Below, one piece after another: positions 7,599-16,913 of a DNA stretch of 59,190 nt. The stretch lies in assembly GCA_947629565.1 (NCBI GenBank), contig CANREG010000008.1, positions 1 to 59,190 on the forward strand. The letters run 5' to 3'. The notes beneath the pieces are model-generated. The model did not search any database. It was not told the origin of the DNA and was given only the letters and a program-made list of their open reading frames with translations. The translations under genes were made by a program, and so were the position numbers. The DNA comes from an uncultured Lachnospiraceae bacterium. Lineage in GTDB: Bacteria > Bacillota > Clostridia > Lachnospirales > Lachnospiraceae. Position 1 is the stretch's first letter, and every line of letters begins with the position of its first letter.

Positions 7599-8426
7599 TC
7601 ACTTCTCCTTTTCACTCCGAAGCTCCTCTAGCATTTGCGACACCGATTTCCTCAAAATGGGGTGAACATAGTCCGGCGCAATTGCCGCTAAGGGTTCTAA
7701 TACAAATTCCCGCTTTGGAATCTCCGTATGGGGAATCTTGAGATTCTCTGTGTAAACTACCTGGTTATCGTAGAAGAGTATATCAATATCGAGAGTCCTC
7801 GGTCCCCAATGAATGGTCCGTTCCCTGTGGGCCTCCTGCTCAATCCGCATCGCTTCTTCTAAGAGATCTTCCGGCATCTTTAAGGTCTCTATCTCTAGGG
7901 CCCCGTTTAAGAAATCATCCTGTTCCACATCGCCATAGGGTTTTGTGACAAGGTAATCAGAGACGGCGGTTACCTTGGTATCCGGCAGGGCGTTTAACCG
8001 GTCAATGGCAAAATCCAGATAGCCCTCCTTATCCCCCAGATTCGAGCCAATAGAGAGATAAGCCCTATGCCAGCACCGGCTGATGGTAACCGCCACAGTA
8101 TCCAAGGGAACCTGCACCGGCGCCCATGGCTTCTTTACCGTTATCTCAACGCCTGTCAGCTTCGGAAATCCCAGCAACAGCCCCGTTGCCAACTCCTCCG
8201 CCAGCCGCTCGATTAACAGATACCGCTCTGTCTCCACCAGCTTTTTGATAAACTGGCAGACCTCGCCGTAATCAATGGTCTCCTTAATGTCATCAGTTCT
8301 TCCCGCTCTTCTTAAATCTAAGGACATGACGGCAGTAATCAGGAATTTCTGCCCTAACAGCGCTTCCTCTTCCAACACGCCATGATACCCGAAAACCTCT
8401 AAATCCTGAATTGTAATCTTATCCAT
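7599..8426 (-). CDS. folBK: Dihydroneopterin aldolase / HPPK fusion
   Basis: Residues 1-115 are FolB (IQDLEVFGYHGVLEEE, ITVKKPWAPV). Residues 120-275 are FolK (AYLSIGSNLGDKEGYLD, RTIHWGPRTLDIDILFYD, IPHTEIPKREFVLEPLA). FolB cleaves dihydroneopterin to 6-hydroxymethyldihydropterin and FolK pyrophosphorylates it. The fusion links two consecutive steps of folate synthesis. AGGAGAACGGT precedes the ATG. The product feeds FolP encoded just upstream. Confidence 0.95.
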   Translation of the reverse strand: MDKITIQDLEVFGYHGVLEEEALLGQKFLITAVMSLDLRRAGRTDDIKETIDYGEVCQFIKKLVETERYLLIERLAEELATGLLLGFPKLTGVEITVKKPWAPVQVPLDTVAVTISRCWHRAYLSIGSNLGDKEGYLDFAIDRLNALPDTKVTAVSDYLVTKPYGDVEQDDFLNGALEIETLKMPEDLLEEAMRIEQEAHRERTIHWGPRTLDIDILFYDNQVVYTENLKIPHTEIPKREFVLEPLAAIAPDYVHPILRKSVSQMLEELRSEKEK

Positions 8427-8467
8427 ACCGTTCTCCTGTCTGGTCTATTTGATGAGTAGTCTGCCCG

Positions 8468-9277
8468 TTATCCGGCGTTTAAAATGGCCTCTGCCATCCG
8501 GAGTCCCCGAAGATTGGTTTTCACATCATGCACCCGAAATATCGAACAACCGGCCATCCGCCCCATAACGGAAGTGGCAAGGGTTCCCTCCTCCCGTTCC
8601 CCTACCGGCAAATCCAGCGTCAATCCGATCATAGATTTCCTTGATGTCCCAAGCAGCACAGGATAACCCAGCTCCTTAATCCGTCTCAAATGCTTCATCA
8701 CAGACAGATTCATGGAAAGATCTTTGGCAAAGCCAATACCCGGATCCACTACAATCTTCTCCCTGTTAATGCCAGCTTCTAAGGCAATCCCTACACTCTC
8801 CTGCAAATCAGAAAGTATATCCTCCATTAAATCCTGATAATCCATATTATCCCGGTTATGCATCAGACAGCAGGGCACTCCGGCCTCTGCGATTACCTCC
8901 GCCATCTTTGCATCTTTTTTCAGTCCCCATATGTCGTTAATCATATCCGCGCCTGCGTCAATTCCCGCCTGCGCCACCTGCGCTTTGCTGGTGTCTAACG
9001 ATATGGGAATATCGAACCGTCCGGCAACAGCCTCAATGACAGGACACACCCGTTCCATCTCCTCCGCCGGAGATATGGGCGTATGTCCCGGTCTTGTGGA
9101 TTCGCCCCCGATATCCAAAATATGGGCGCCGTCCTTTATCAGCTTATCCGCCTGGAACAATGCCTGGTCCAATGTGGTATAGCTTCCCCCATCGGAAAAG
9201 GAGTCCGGCGTAACATTCAGTATTCCCATAAGATAATAGTGGTTGCTTAAGTCAAAATCCCGGCTGCCAATTATCAT
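8468..9277 (-). CDS. folP: Dihydropteroate synthase
   Basis: The enzyme condenses the pterin pyrophosphate with p-aminobenzoate and is the sulfonamide target. The TIM-barrel motifs are clear: MGILNVTPDSFSDGG, ILDIGGESTRPG, VDPGIGFAKD, LGTSRKSMIG and RVHDV near the C-terminus. The chosen ATG (9277, 269 residues) has AGGGGA about 10 nt upstream; an ORF opening 30 bp earlier lacks a good site. It lies between the HD hydrolase and folBK in one operon. Confidence 0.95.
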   Translation of the reverse strand: MIIGSRDFDLSNHYYLMGILNVTPDSFSDGGSYTTLDQALFQADKLIKDGAHILDIGGESTRPGHTPISPAEEMERVCPVIEAVAGRFDIPISLDTSKAQVAQAGIDAGADMINDIWGLKKDAKMAEVIAEAGVPCCLMHNRDNMDYQDLMEDILSDLQESVGIALEAGINREKIVVDPGIGFAKDLSMNLSVMKHLRRIKELGYPVLLGTSRKSMIGLTLDLPVGEREEGTLATSVMGRMAGCSIFRVHDVKTNLRGLRMAEAILNAG

Positions 9278-9296
9278 AGTCTGTTCTTCCCCTGTC

Positions 9297-9800
9297 TCAA
9301 TACACAATCTTTTGGTTCTTTATCCCGTCATCCCAATAGCACTCTTTTTGGGCGGCGCAATCAAAGCATGCCCGGCTTAATTTATCCGCCTCATAGAGCA
9401 GATTGGAAAAATCCTCTTTTCCTTCGCCTTTATTCCGCTCCTTGGGGTGATTGGCAATCGCCCTTGTAACCAGAGAAATCTCTTCTTCCTCATAACCGCA
9501 GTCCGCTAACACTTCTGCCGCCCACTCCGCACCCGCCTCATCGTGGGGACGGTTCTCCTCGTACTGGGCGGCCCGGCCAATATCATGAAGTAAGGCCGCG
9601 CCGTAGACAACATCCTTCTTAAAAGAAATTCCCCGTTCCAATGTCAGGATATACATAATTCTTGCCACATCTAATGCGTGCCCTCTGTCATGCCTGCAAA
9701 ACTTCCTGTCTTTCTCCAGTTCATCGATCCGCCGCTGATACTGTAGGTAAAGCGGATGCCTCATAATCTGTTCAACCCGTTCCATATTCCCTGCCGCCAT
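9297..9800 (-). CDS. HD-domain phosphohydrolase in the folate operon
   Basis: The 167-residue protein has the HD signature: H in RHDRGHALDVARI, HD in ALLHDIGRAAQ, plus RPHDEAGAEWA and a C-terminal CFDCAAQKECYW with three Cys. It overlaps the end of folC by 29 bp and is 19 bp upstream of folP, so it is fully embedded in the folate operon. HD enzymes cleave phosphate esters. The folate pathway has a dephosphorylation step (dihydroneopterin triphosphate) with no dedicated gene here, so a pterin role is possible but only inferred. An alternative ATG lies 5 codons later. Confidence 0.85.
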   Translation of the reverse strand: MAAGNMERVEQIMRHPLYLQYQRRIDELEKDRKFCRHDRGHALDVARIMYILTLERGISFKKDVVYGAALLHDIGRAAQYEENRPHDEAGAEWAAEVLADCGYEEEEISLVTRAIANHPKERNKGEGKEDFSNLLYEADKLSRACFDCAAQKECYWDDGIKNQKIVY

Positions 9801-11070
9801 CCAATTCCCCGATATAGGATAAGGAGCCCCAAGCGATAATCACCGCTTTCTCTCCCTGTTCTTCCAGCCGCCGCCAATCCCTTCCGGCCCGCTCTAATGC
9901 CTGAAGGGCAGTTTCACAGACCTCTGCATCCCCGCAGTAAGGCAGAACGCTTTCCCTTAACTTAGCCCCGGAAAGCCCTCTTTCGTTCTTCGGCGTAATG
10001 GTATATACCTTGTCCGCCAGCGGACAGAGTATTTCCATCATTTTATCATATTCCTTATCCCTTAATACTCCTATTATAAATATTATTTTCCCGTTTGTAA
10101 AATGCTTTTGCACACTTTTTCTAAGCGCATGGGCGCCGTCCGGATTATGGGCGCCGTCCCGGATTATCAGCGGGGCGTCCGATATCTTTTCAAAGCGGCC
10201 CGCAATCCGGGCATCTAAAAGCCCCTGCTTTACCAGACTGCCGTCAAGACGCAGCTTGGTCTCTATGGCGGTAACCGCATTATAAATCTGATACCTTCCC
10301 GCCATGGAAATCCCGTATTCCTCTCCCTTATAGCGAAAGGTACTGCCCTCTAAGGTTTCCGAGATAATCTCAATATCCTTTTCTTCTACCTTGTAAAATC
10401 CATAAGGATTCGTCCGTTCTGTATTATGTAAACTAAACTGTTCCTCCAACACCGCCATCACCTGCGGCGGATTGGGATAGGCCACTGCCGGACAGCCTTT
10501 TTTTATAATCCCCGCCTTTTCAAAGGCAATCTGCTCTATGGTATCCCCGAGAAACTGCATATGGTCCATGCCAATGGAGGTGAACACAGTGCAAAGGGGC
10601 TGTTCCACTACATTGGTGGCGTCCAATCGGCCTCCCATTCCCGTCTCTAACACCACCAAATCCACCTTCTGCTCTAAAAAATACAAAAAAGCAATCGCCG
10701 TTTCGATTTCAAAGGCAGTCGGAAGCGGTTCCCCGGCCTTTTCCATATCCGAAAGTTCTGTCATCACAACCGAAAAAAGCGCTGCGAACTCCTGCTCTTC
10801 CATATACCGCCCGTTAATCTGAAACCGCTCTAAATAACAGAACAATGTGGGTGAAATGTATCTTCCCACCCGCAGTCCCTCCGCCCGGTATAAATGCTCT
10901 AAAAAGGTACAGGTGCTTCCCTTTCCGTTTGTCCCTGCCACATGGATTACCTTAAGACGGTTCTGGGGATTGCCAAGCCGCTGTAAAAGACTGGTTACCG
11001 GTCCCAATCCCAAGACGCTGCCCCTCTTTGCCGCCTGCTCCATATACGCCTGCGCTTCTCTGTATGTCAT
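9772..11070 (-). CDS. folC: Folylpolyglutamate / dihydrofolate synthase
   Basis: FolC adds glutamate to dihydropteroate and folates with ATP. It has a Mur-ligase fold with P-loop VAGTNGKGSTCTFL, the FolC signature around LDATNVVEQP, and a C-terminal ligase domain with RDGAHNPDGA. From the ATG at 11070 it has 432 residues. An ORF start 51 bp upstream adds residues not typical of the family. It is the first gene of the folC-HD-folP-folBK-pheA run. No folE is in the window. Confidence 0.93.
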   Translation of the reverse strand: MTYREAQAYMEQAAKRGSVLGLGPVTSLLQRLGNPQNRLKVIHVAGTNGKGSTCTFLEHLYRAEGLRVGRYISPTLFCYLERFQINGRYMEEQEFAALFSVVMTELSDMEKAGEPLPTAFEIETAIAFLYFLEQKVDLVVLETGMGGRLDATNVVEQPLCTVFTSIGMDHMQFLGDTIEQIAFEKAGIIKKGCPAVAYPNPPQVMAVLEEQFSLHNTERTNPYGFYKVEEKDIEIISETLEGSTFRYKGEEYGISMAGRYQIYNAVTAIETKLRLDGSLVKQGLLDARIAGRFEKISDAPLIIRDGAHNPDGAHALRKSVQKHFTNGKIIFIIGVLRDKEYDKMMEILCPLADKVYTITPKNERGLSGAKLRESVLPYCGDAEVCETALQALERAGRDWRRLEEQGEKAVIIAWGSLSYIGELDGGREYGTG

Positions 11071-11150
11071 CACTTTCCAACCAACTTCCTGCCAATCTCT
11101 GCTAGTAAAATATTGTAGCACAAATCCCGGCAGATTGCCACCCCGGACGC

Positions 11151-11188
11151 AAAAAGACTACAGCCGGATTTCTCCATCTGTAGTCCCT
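11151..11188 (-). terminator. Terminator between the deacetylase gene and folC
   Basis: On the minus strand GGGACTACAG pairs with CTGTAGTC around a 14-nt loop, followed by T5. It ends the polysaccharide deacetylase transcript before folC. Confidence 0.8.
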
Positions 11189-11232
11189 TATTCTGTCTCA
11201 CTATTATTTGTATCTTGCGGCATTACCCGCGC

Positions 11233-12246
11233 TTACTCCTCCACTGAATTGCAGGATACATGCTGAATTAACGGAGTATCCGCATCAATCGGCAGAATTT
11301 CATACCCCTCGCTTTTCAGCGTATCAATCAAAAGCTGCAAGGACTCCACAGTGGTGTGGGTTGTCTGCAAATCATGCATCAGCACTATGGAATCATCATT
11401 TTTCTCCACATCATTCATAATGTTGTCTACCAACTGTTCTGGCGCAAGTCCCGAAGTAACCGCATCTCCGCTCAAAGAATTCCAGTCGTAATAGTTAATG
11501 TTATGCTCGTTTAAATAAGCGATATAATTCTCAATAGGCAGCGGAGCCACATTGTTTGAACTGCCTCCCGGAAACCGGAAAATATTAGGTCTTACCCCCG
11601 TCACCTCATTGATTAAGTCGCTTAACTTCGTGAGCTCGTCCCCAAAACTGTCCACAGATTTATAAAAATCCTGATATACATGGGAATACGAATGCATACC
11701 GATCGTATGTCCCTCATCTACAATACGCCTGTAATAATCGTAATATTTTTCATCTCTGCCAATGACAAAAAAAGTAGCCTTCACATCATTTGCGGCAAGC
11801 ACATCCAAAATCTGTCCCGTATAAATGGATGGCCCGTCGTCAAAGGTTAAGTAAACCCGCTTGACGGCTTTGGCCTGTTTCTCATCTTTGGATTGCTCGT
11901 CTTTTGCCGTCTCCTCCCGGCTGTCTTTCCCGGTCAGTTTTTCCTCGGAAGACTTCTCCACGCTGGCGCTGCTTAACACTGTTCTGGTGGAGTCGGCAAG
12001 CTCCCCATTGTCCGCATCCTGCCCGCTCAAAAGCGCCTCCCGGCTGGACTGGAGCGTCAGATAATCGCCGCCATCCTCGCTTAGGGCATACTCCAATTCC
12101 TTTTCTAACTGGTTCACCCTGTACAGCAAAAATACGCTGGTTAAAATAGGCACGATTGTCATAATTAAAAAACCGTATATAATTACTTTTTTATAGAGCG
12201 CAATCCGCCGTCTTCTGGCAAGCTCCGCTCTTGTTATTTTGGCCAT
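11233..12246 (-). CDS. Membrane-anchored polysaccharide deacetylase (NodB family)
   Basis: The 337-residue protein has an N-terminal transmembrane anchor (about residues 20-42) and a charged, Ser-rich linker to about residue 125. A NodB domain follows, with motif 1 TFDDGPS, motif 2 HSYSH, motif 3 RFPGGSSNN and a late LMHDL. Family members remove acetyl groups from peptidoglycan GlcNAc/MurNAc or other glycans outside the cell with a metal ion. Orientation implies an extracellular catalytic domain. AGGTGG precedes the ATG. The substrate cannot be assigned. Confidence 0.9.
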   Translation of the reverse strand: MAKITRAELARRRRIALYKKVIIYGFLIMTIVPILTSVFLLYRVNQLEKELEYALSEDGGDYLTLQSSREALLSGQDADNGELADSTRTVLSSASVEKSSEEKLTGKDSREETAKDEQSKDEKQAKAVKRVYLTFDDGPSIYTGQILDVLAANDVKATFFVIGRDEKYYDYYRRIVDEGHTIGMHSYSHVYQDFYKSVDSFGDELTKLSDLINEVTGVRPNIFRFPGGSSNNVAPLPIENYIAYLNEHNINYYDWNSLSGDAVTSGLAPEQLVDNIMNDVEKNDDSIVLMHDLQTTHTTVESLQLLIDTLKSEGYEILPIDADTPLIQHVSCNSVEE

Positions 12247-12424
12247 TTTACCACCTGATTTCCCTTCTCCTTAAAATCTGGAAGTCTGCATCTAAAATAT
12301 AGTATCTGCCATACGGTCGCTGTTCATTCATCTGAATAAAAATGCCAATTTTTCTAAGCGTTGTTATTATAAAAAAAAGATTTTTTTTCGTCAAGCGGTG
12401 ATTTTCTGTATATTAGGTCAATTT

Positions 12425-12454
12425 TTGTCATTTTGAATACACTATTAATATAGG
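12425..12454 (+). promoter_or_regulatory. Candidate promoter of the ABC importer operon
   Basis: TTGTCA (12425-12430), an 18-bp spacer and TATAGG (12449-12454) lie 20 bp before the first gene. The 218-bp divergent gap from the deacetylase gene also holds an A-run/T-run hairpin at about 12370-12391. No riboswitch was recognised. Confidence 0.4.
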
Positions 12455-12473
12455 ATAAAAGGAAGTGAAAAAA

Positions 12474-13256
12474 TTGGGAATACCACTGCTAGAATTTTTT
12501 AATGTAAATTATTCTTATCATACAATATCTTGTGAAACTCAGACACTTAAGGACATTTCATTCAATTTAAATAAAAATGAATTTATTTCATTTGTGGGTC
12601 CCAGTGGCTGCGGCAAGACTACACTGTTAAATCTGACTGCCGGACTGCTTCCCCTATCCTCCGGCGCCATACGGATCAACGGAAAACCCAGGGAAGAATC
12701 CGACGTCAACATCGGCTATATGCTGCAAAAAGACCACCTGTTAGAGTGGCGCACCATTTACCGGAACCTTACCTTAGGACTGGAAATCCAGAAAAAGAAA
12801 GACGCCTCCCATATTGAAATGATGGAAGATCTCTTAAAAACCTATGGCCTGTGGGATTTTCGCAACGCTTATCCCAGACAGCTTTCCGGCGGTATGCGCC
12901 AGCGGGCGGCCTTAATTCGGACTCTGGCCCTGTCTCCGGAAATCCTTCTGCTTGACGAGCCTTTCAGCGCGCTGGATTACCAAACCCGGCTGAATGTGTC
13001 CAATGATATCGGTTCCATTATCAAGGAAAAGGGCATCAGCACCCTTTTAGTCACCCATGATTTAGCCGAGGCGATCTCCATGGCCGACAAGGTCATTGTC
13101 CTTTCTAAGCGCCCCGGAACCATTAAATCCATTATTCCAATTGAATTTGGCGATAACCGCCGCACACCGGAAAGCGCAAGAAACGCTCCGGAATTTAACA
13201 AATATTATAATCAGATATGGGAGGCTATACATGATGAAAACGAAGACTTCAGTTAA
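12474..13256 (+). CDS. ABC transporter ATP-binding protein (NitT/TauT type)
   Basis: The ATPase has Walker A GPSGCGKTTLL, signature LSGGMRQRAALIRTLA, Walker B EILLLDEPFSALD and H-loop LLVTHD. It resembles the SsuB/TauB/NrtD ATPases that power import of sulfonates, nitrate, pyrimidines or thiamine precursors. A GTG at 12465 opens the frame, but AAGGAAG overlaps it. The TTG at 12474 has proper spacing and gives 260 residues. Its end overlaps the permease start by 26 bp. No substrate-binding protein is adjacent, so the substrate is unknown. Confidence 0.9.
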   Translation: MGIPLLEFFNVNYSYHTISCETQTLKDISFNLNKNEFISFVGPSGCGKTTLLNLTAGLLPLSSGAIRINGKPREESDVNIGYMLQKDHLLEWRTIYRNLTLGLEIQKKKDASHIEMMEDLLKTYGLWDFRNAYPRQLSGGMRQRAALIRTLALSPEILLLDEPFSALDYQTRLNVSNDIGSIIKEKGISTLLVTHDLAEAISMADKVIVLSKRPGTIKSIIPIEFGDNRRTPESARNAPEFNKYYNQIWEAIHDENEDFS

Positions 13257-14040
13257 GAATGCCCAAACAGAATATGTGAGAAAAATAAAGCGCCGGCAAT
13301 TTTTGATTCGGGTATACCAGATTCTTATTTTTATCACTTTTTTGTTCCTGTGGGAATATACGGCAAAGCATGGAATAATCAACGACTTTATCTTCTGCTG
13401 CCCCTCTAAGCTCTTTGCCACTTTCGTGTCCATGCTAAAGGACGGTTCCTTGCTGCACCATATCGGCATCACCCTCTATGAAACCTTAATCGGCTTTGTT
13501 ATCGTCATTCTGGGAAGCCTTGGCATGGCCACCCTTTTTTGGTGGAACCAGACCTTGTCTAAGGTATTAGAACCCTATCTGGTAATCCTTAACGCCCTTC
13601 CCAAATCCGCCCTGGCTCCGGTTCTCATTGTATGGTTAGGTGCCAACAAGACCACCATTATCGTCTGCGCCTGCTCCGTTGCCATCTTTGGCAGCATTTT
13701 AAATCTCTATACCGGCTTTATCAGCGTGGACGCCGATAAAATCAAGCTGATAAAAACGCTGAAGGGCAGCCGGTTCCAATGTTTAAAGCTGGTTGTCCTG
13801 CCCAGCAATGTGCCGAACATCATCAGCATTATGAAGGTAAACATCGGCCTGTGCCTTGTGGGCGTTGTCATCGGGGAATTTTTAGCAGCGCGGGAAGGTC
13901 TGGGCTACCTGATTATATACGGCTCCCAGACCTTCAAAATGAGCAATGTGCTGCTCTCCATCTTAATTCTCTGCGTCATTGCCATGCTGCTCTATACTTT
14001 GCTGCAGCATATTGAAAAAAAATTAGCAGAATATTTCTAA
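13231..14040 (+). CDS. ABC transporter permease (NitT/TauT type)
   Basis: The 269-residue membrane protein has about six hydrophobic segments and the BPD-transport EAA-like region (around VPNIISIMKVNIGLCLVGVV, EFLAAREGLGYLI). The start ATG at 13231 is set by GGGAGG 6 nt upstream; an open frame reaching back inside the ATPase gene is not used. It forms the membrane channel for the ATPase encoded just before it. Its stop overlaps the stop of the convergent ferredoxin gene by 2 bp. Confidence 0.9.
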   Translation: MMKTKTSVKNAQTEYVRKIKRRQFLIRVYQILIFITFLFLWEYTAKHGIINDFIFCCPSKLFATFVSMLKDGSLLHHIGITLYETLIGFVIVILGSLGMATLFWWNQTLSKVLEPYLVILNALPKSALAPVLIVWLGANKTTIIVCACSVAIFGSILNLYTGFISVDADKIKLIKTLKGSRFQCLKLVVLPSNVPNIISIMKVNIGLCLVGVVIGEFLAAREGLGYLIIYGSQTFKMSNVLLSILILCVIAMLLYTLLQHIEKKLAEYF

Positions 14041-14228
14041 TCCTCAACGATATCAATAACTGACACAGGACAGGAATTTCTGGCCGACTCTGCGGAAGCA
14101 AAATTGGAATCTGTCAGTTTTCCATTTGCTTCCGCTAAGCCGTCATCGCCAAAGGCAAAAACCTCCGGGCAGGTACTGACGCAAAGTCCGCAGCTTATGC
14201 ATCCGTCTTTATTTACAACTGCTTTCAT
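14037..14228 (-). CDS. [4Fe-4S] ferredoxin
   Basis: The 63-residue protein has CISCGLCVSTCPE in the first half and a final Cys in NSCPVSV, giving ligands for one [4Fe-4S] cluster. These small ferredoxins carry single electrons in anaerobic metabolism. The ATG at 14228 has GGAGG 5 nt upstream. The open frame extends 24 codons further but lacks a site there. It is convergent with the ABC permease gene and not obviously linked to it. Confidence 0.9.
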   Translation of the reverse strand: MKAVVNKDGCISCGLCVSTCPEVFAFGDDGLAEANGKLTDSNFASAESARNSCPVSVIDIVED

Positions 14229-14303
14229 ATAAACCTCCATTTCAGGCGGCGGCGCCGCATTTTCTCCTAGTATGCGCCGCCGTTGTGTTTTTATGCACAT
14301 TTT

Positions 14304-15554
14304 CTAATAGACAATCTGATTTCTTCCGTTCCGCTTTCCGGTATACAGATTATCATCCGCCGCCTTAATGGTCTTTTCATAATTGACTCCCGGCTTTGCC
14401 TCCTTCACACCGAAGGTCATCGTCACATGAAATTTCTTTCCGTCATAGGCAAACTCGTTGTCCCGAATCTGTTCGGCTAACGCCTCCACCTTTTCTTTGA
14501 CCTGTTCATAGGCCGTCTCATAAATCAGCAGAAATTCCTCTCCGCCCCATCGGCTGGCAAAACCGCATCCCTCCACGCTTTTCCGTATTCTGGAGGAAAT
14601 ATCGGTCAAAATATAATCGCCGCAGTCGTGTCCATATTGATCGTTGATACTCTTAAACCAGTCGATATCGCACATCACGATTGTAAACCGGCTTTTTTCT
14701 TCCTGTAGGTTCTTCAGCCGGTTATTACAGCTTCTTCTGTTATACAGGGAGGTCAGCGCATCTAACTCCACCAAAGCCTTCAGGTCATGCCTCATTTTAT
14801 CCGCATAGACGCCTATTTCTCCAATCTCATCCTTGCGCTTCGTAATCTCGTCGTCTATGGAGACCGTAAAATTACCGTCCGATATCGTGTGGAGAAAATG
14901 TTTAATCCGGTTAATGTCGGAAATCAATCCTTCGGTAAACTTCCTGCAAATTACCAATGCAAGCAAAACGGCCAGCATCGTAAAAAGCAAAAACCACAGC
15001 ACAATCTCCCCTACACTCCTATACACAATATTTATTGGTTTTCCGGCAAAGACCATACCCACAACGGTCTGGTCCTCATTCCGTAAAGGAGTGTAATATC
15101 CAATATAGCGGCTTCCGTTGACCATAACATCAACGGAATAATAATTTTCCCCTTTCTTTAACACTGCGTCCGAAACCACTTTCTCCGCTTTCGTTCCCGC
15201 CGCAGACACACCATGCTCATCCTCCACCGTAGTTGAGATTCTCACATCTTGCCAGAAAATAGTGGTGTCGATTCCTGAATTTTCCTTAATGTCATATAAC
15301 ATGGAAGGATCGCTGATGTTTACATTCCCCTTTTTAATCACTTTACCGTCGTAGGAATAATCCCCCTGCACCGTAAGGTCAAAGCAGCTCTTCAGCACGT
15401 GGGTGGTGGTTTCCAGTTCATCATGAATGTGGTTCGACGCTAACTCATAGATTAAATAGGCTCCAAATATAAAAATCGCCACGCCAAGCAACGCTGTCGG
15501 CAGTAATATGATAAAAAACAGCTTCCATTTGATACTCTTTCTCTTCTCAGTCAA
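14304..15554 (-). CDS. Membrane diguanylate cyclase with Cache sensor
   Basis: From a TTG start (GGAGG 8 nt upstream) the protein has 416 residues. A transmembrane helix at 12-35 is followed by an extracellular single-Cache-like domain (to about 185), a second helix (about 188-210) and a HAMP-like linker. A GGDEF domain ends the protein, with active-site motif WGGEEFLL and LTSLYNRRS at its entry. It should make c-di-GMP from two GTP in response to an extracellular signal. The RxxD inhibitory site, expected five residues before GGEEF, is absent (EGCG there), suggesting no product inhibition at that site. Confidence 0.9.
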   Translation of the reverse strand: MTEKRKSIKWKLFFIILLPTALLGVAIFIFGAYLIYELASNHIHDELETTTHVLKSCFDLTVQGDYSYDGKVIKKGNVNISDPSMLYDIKENSGIDTTIFWQDVRISTTVEDEHGVSAAGTKAEKVVSDAVLKKGENYYSVDVMVNGSRYIGYYTPLRNEDQTVVGMVFAGKPINIVYRSVGEIVLWFLLFTMLAVLLALVICRKFTEGLISDINRIKHFLHTISDGNFTVSIDDEITKRKDEIGEIGVYADKMRHDLKALVELDALTSLYNRRSCNNRLKNLQEEKSRFTIVMCDIDWFKSINDQYGHDCGDYILTDISSRIRKSVEGCGFASRWGGEEFLLIYETAYEQVKEKVEALAEQIRDNEFAYDGKKFHVTMTFGVKEAKPGVNYEKTIKAADDNLYTGKRNGRNQIVY

Positions 15555-15710
15555 TGTTGTATCCTCCGTATTCCATATGCAAGCCCCTCATACCGTTTCC
15601 TATTATAATGAAAATTTCCAAAATATTCAATGAAAATATCTTATGCTTGTCAGCATTATGTATCGGTAACAATGACTGATAATATTTTCCTTTCAAATCA
15701 AACGATTGTG

Positions 15711-16637
15711 TTAATTCATTTCCTTCAAAAGCTCATCCATTCTGCCGTCAATACCACCAAATTGTGAGGATTCCTTTAAAAATGCCTGATACTTTTCTTC
15801 ATCCGAAGCGTATTTTTTACTGTAGCTGCGGTAAATATCTGTCTTTTCCTCAATCAACCCCCACAGCTCCTTTAGCCTGCCATTCTTCTCTAAATCCAAT
15901 GTTCCCTGAAAATCGTTTTTCTTCTCCTCAATGCCTGCCATTCCCGAGTTAATCGCTTTCAAAAGGGAATCCAGATAATCACTGGCTCCTTCTTTATCCC
16001 TGGAGTCTCTTATTGCTTTTTGAAATTCTTCAAATAATGTCTTTAAATTATCAAGCTGGCTCTCTATATCATCTGTAACCTCTTTCCAGTCTGCCATACT
16101 GCCATATTGCTGATTAGCAGCATTTTCTCCCATGGTTTCTTTCTTCTTCTCGTAGAAAGAACCTATTTGGGCCCGCAGCTTGTTTGCCATGGTTTCAAAC
16201 TGAAGATTGTGCATAACCGGTTTGATAACATTATGATTGATAATATCATCATAATTCATATTCAGCTCGTTTAATCTGTCTTCCATTTCCTCGCCGGAAT
16301 AATTGCGTTCAATTTCCTCCCTCAACTCATTGTACCTTTCATTCATTGCAGATATGATATTCTGAGAGGCCGCTTCCTTATAATTTCTGTTATATACTGC
16401 CATGCCATAATCCCTGGAAACCTCATCTAACCGACTGGCATATCCATACTTTGACTCTACCACCGCTCCGCATTTTAAGGCATACTGTCCCGGTTCCGTT
16501 ATTACGCTTCCCGCTGTAAAGGTTTGCATATTGCCGCCTGTATTTAAGTCCTGCGCAGACGGCGTCTGTATCTGCCTTTTAGGACCTACTGTAACTCCAT
16601 TGCTGTTTATTGTAATATTGGTTACTCCATTCAGCAT
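15711..16637 (-). CDS. Unrecognised coiled-coil protein
   Basis: I do not recognise this 308-residue protein. It has no signal peptide or membrane segment. The first 60 residues are Gly/Thr/Asn-rich (GVTVGPKRQIQTPSAQDL), and from about residue 95 it is largely charged helix (NERYNELREEIERNYSGEEM, LDNLKTLFEEFQKAIRD), probably coiled coil. A good AGGAG lies before the ATG. It stands alone between the diguanylate cyclase and the DUF5721-like gene, with a 276-bp AT-rich gap upstream. A structural or filament-associated role is possible but unsupported. Confidence 0.7.
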   Translation of the reverse strand: MLNGVTNITINSNGVTVGPKRQIQTPSAQDLNTGGNMQTFTAGSVITEPGQYALKCGAVVESKYGYASRLDEVSRDYGMAVYNRNYKEAASQNIISAMNERYNELREEIERNYSGEEMEDRLNELNMNYDDIINHNVIKPVMHNLQFETMANKLRAQIGSFYEKKKETMGENAANQQYGSMADWKEVTDDIESQLDNLKTLFEEFQKAIRDSRDKEGASDYLDSLLKAINSGMAGIEEKKNDFQGTLDLEKNGRLKELWGLIEEKTDIYRSYSKKYASDEEKYQAFLKESSQFGGIDGRMDELLKEMN

Positions 16638-16913
16638 ATTTATCCGACTCCTTTCCCTAATAAAACATAAAACTATAATTACTTAAATAAATTAAAATAT
16701 TAATTATAATTATATATCGTATATTCCGTTTATCATGTTAATATTTTGCACAATTTTTACTTTGTGTTATTTCCTGAATATCATATTACGCCGCCCTGTT
16801 TCCAACGGATTTTTCTGCAAAATTGTTGCGGTTTTGAAACATCAATGGTAAACTGGCTATTTAGATAATTACCAAAATCCTACGATTCGCTTTGAGCAGG
16901 GAAAGGAAGATAT

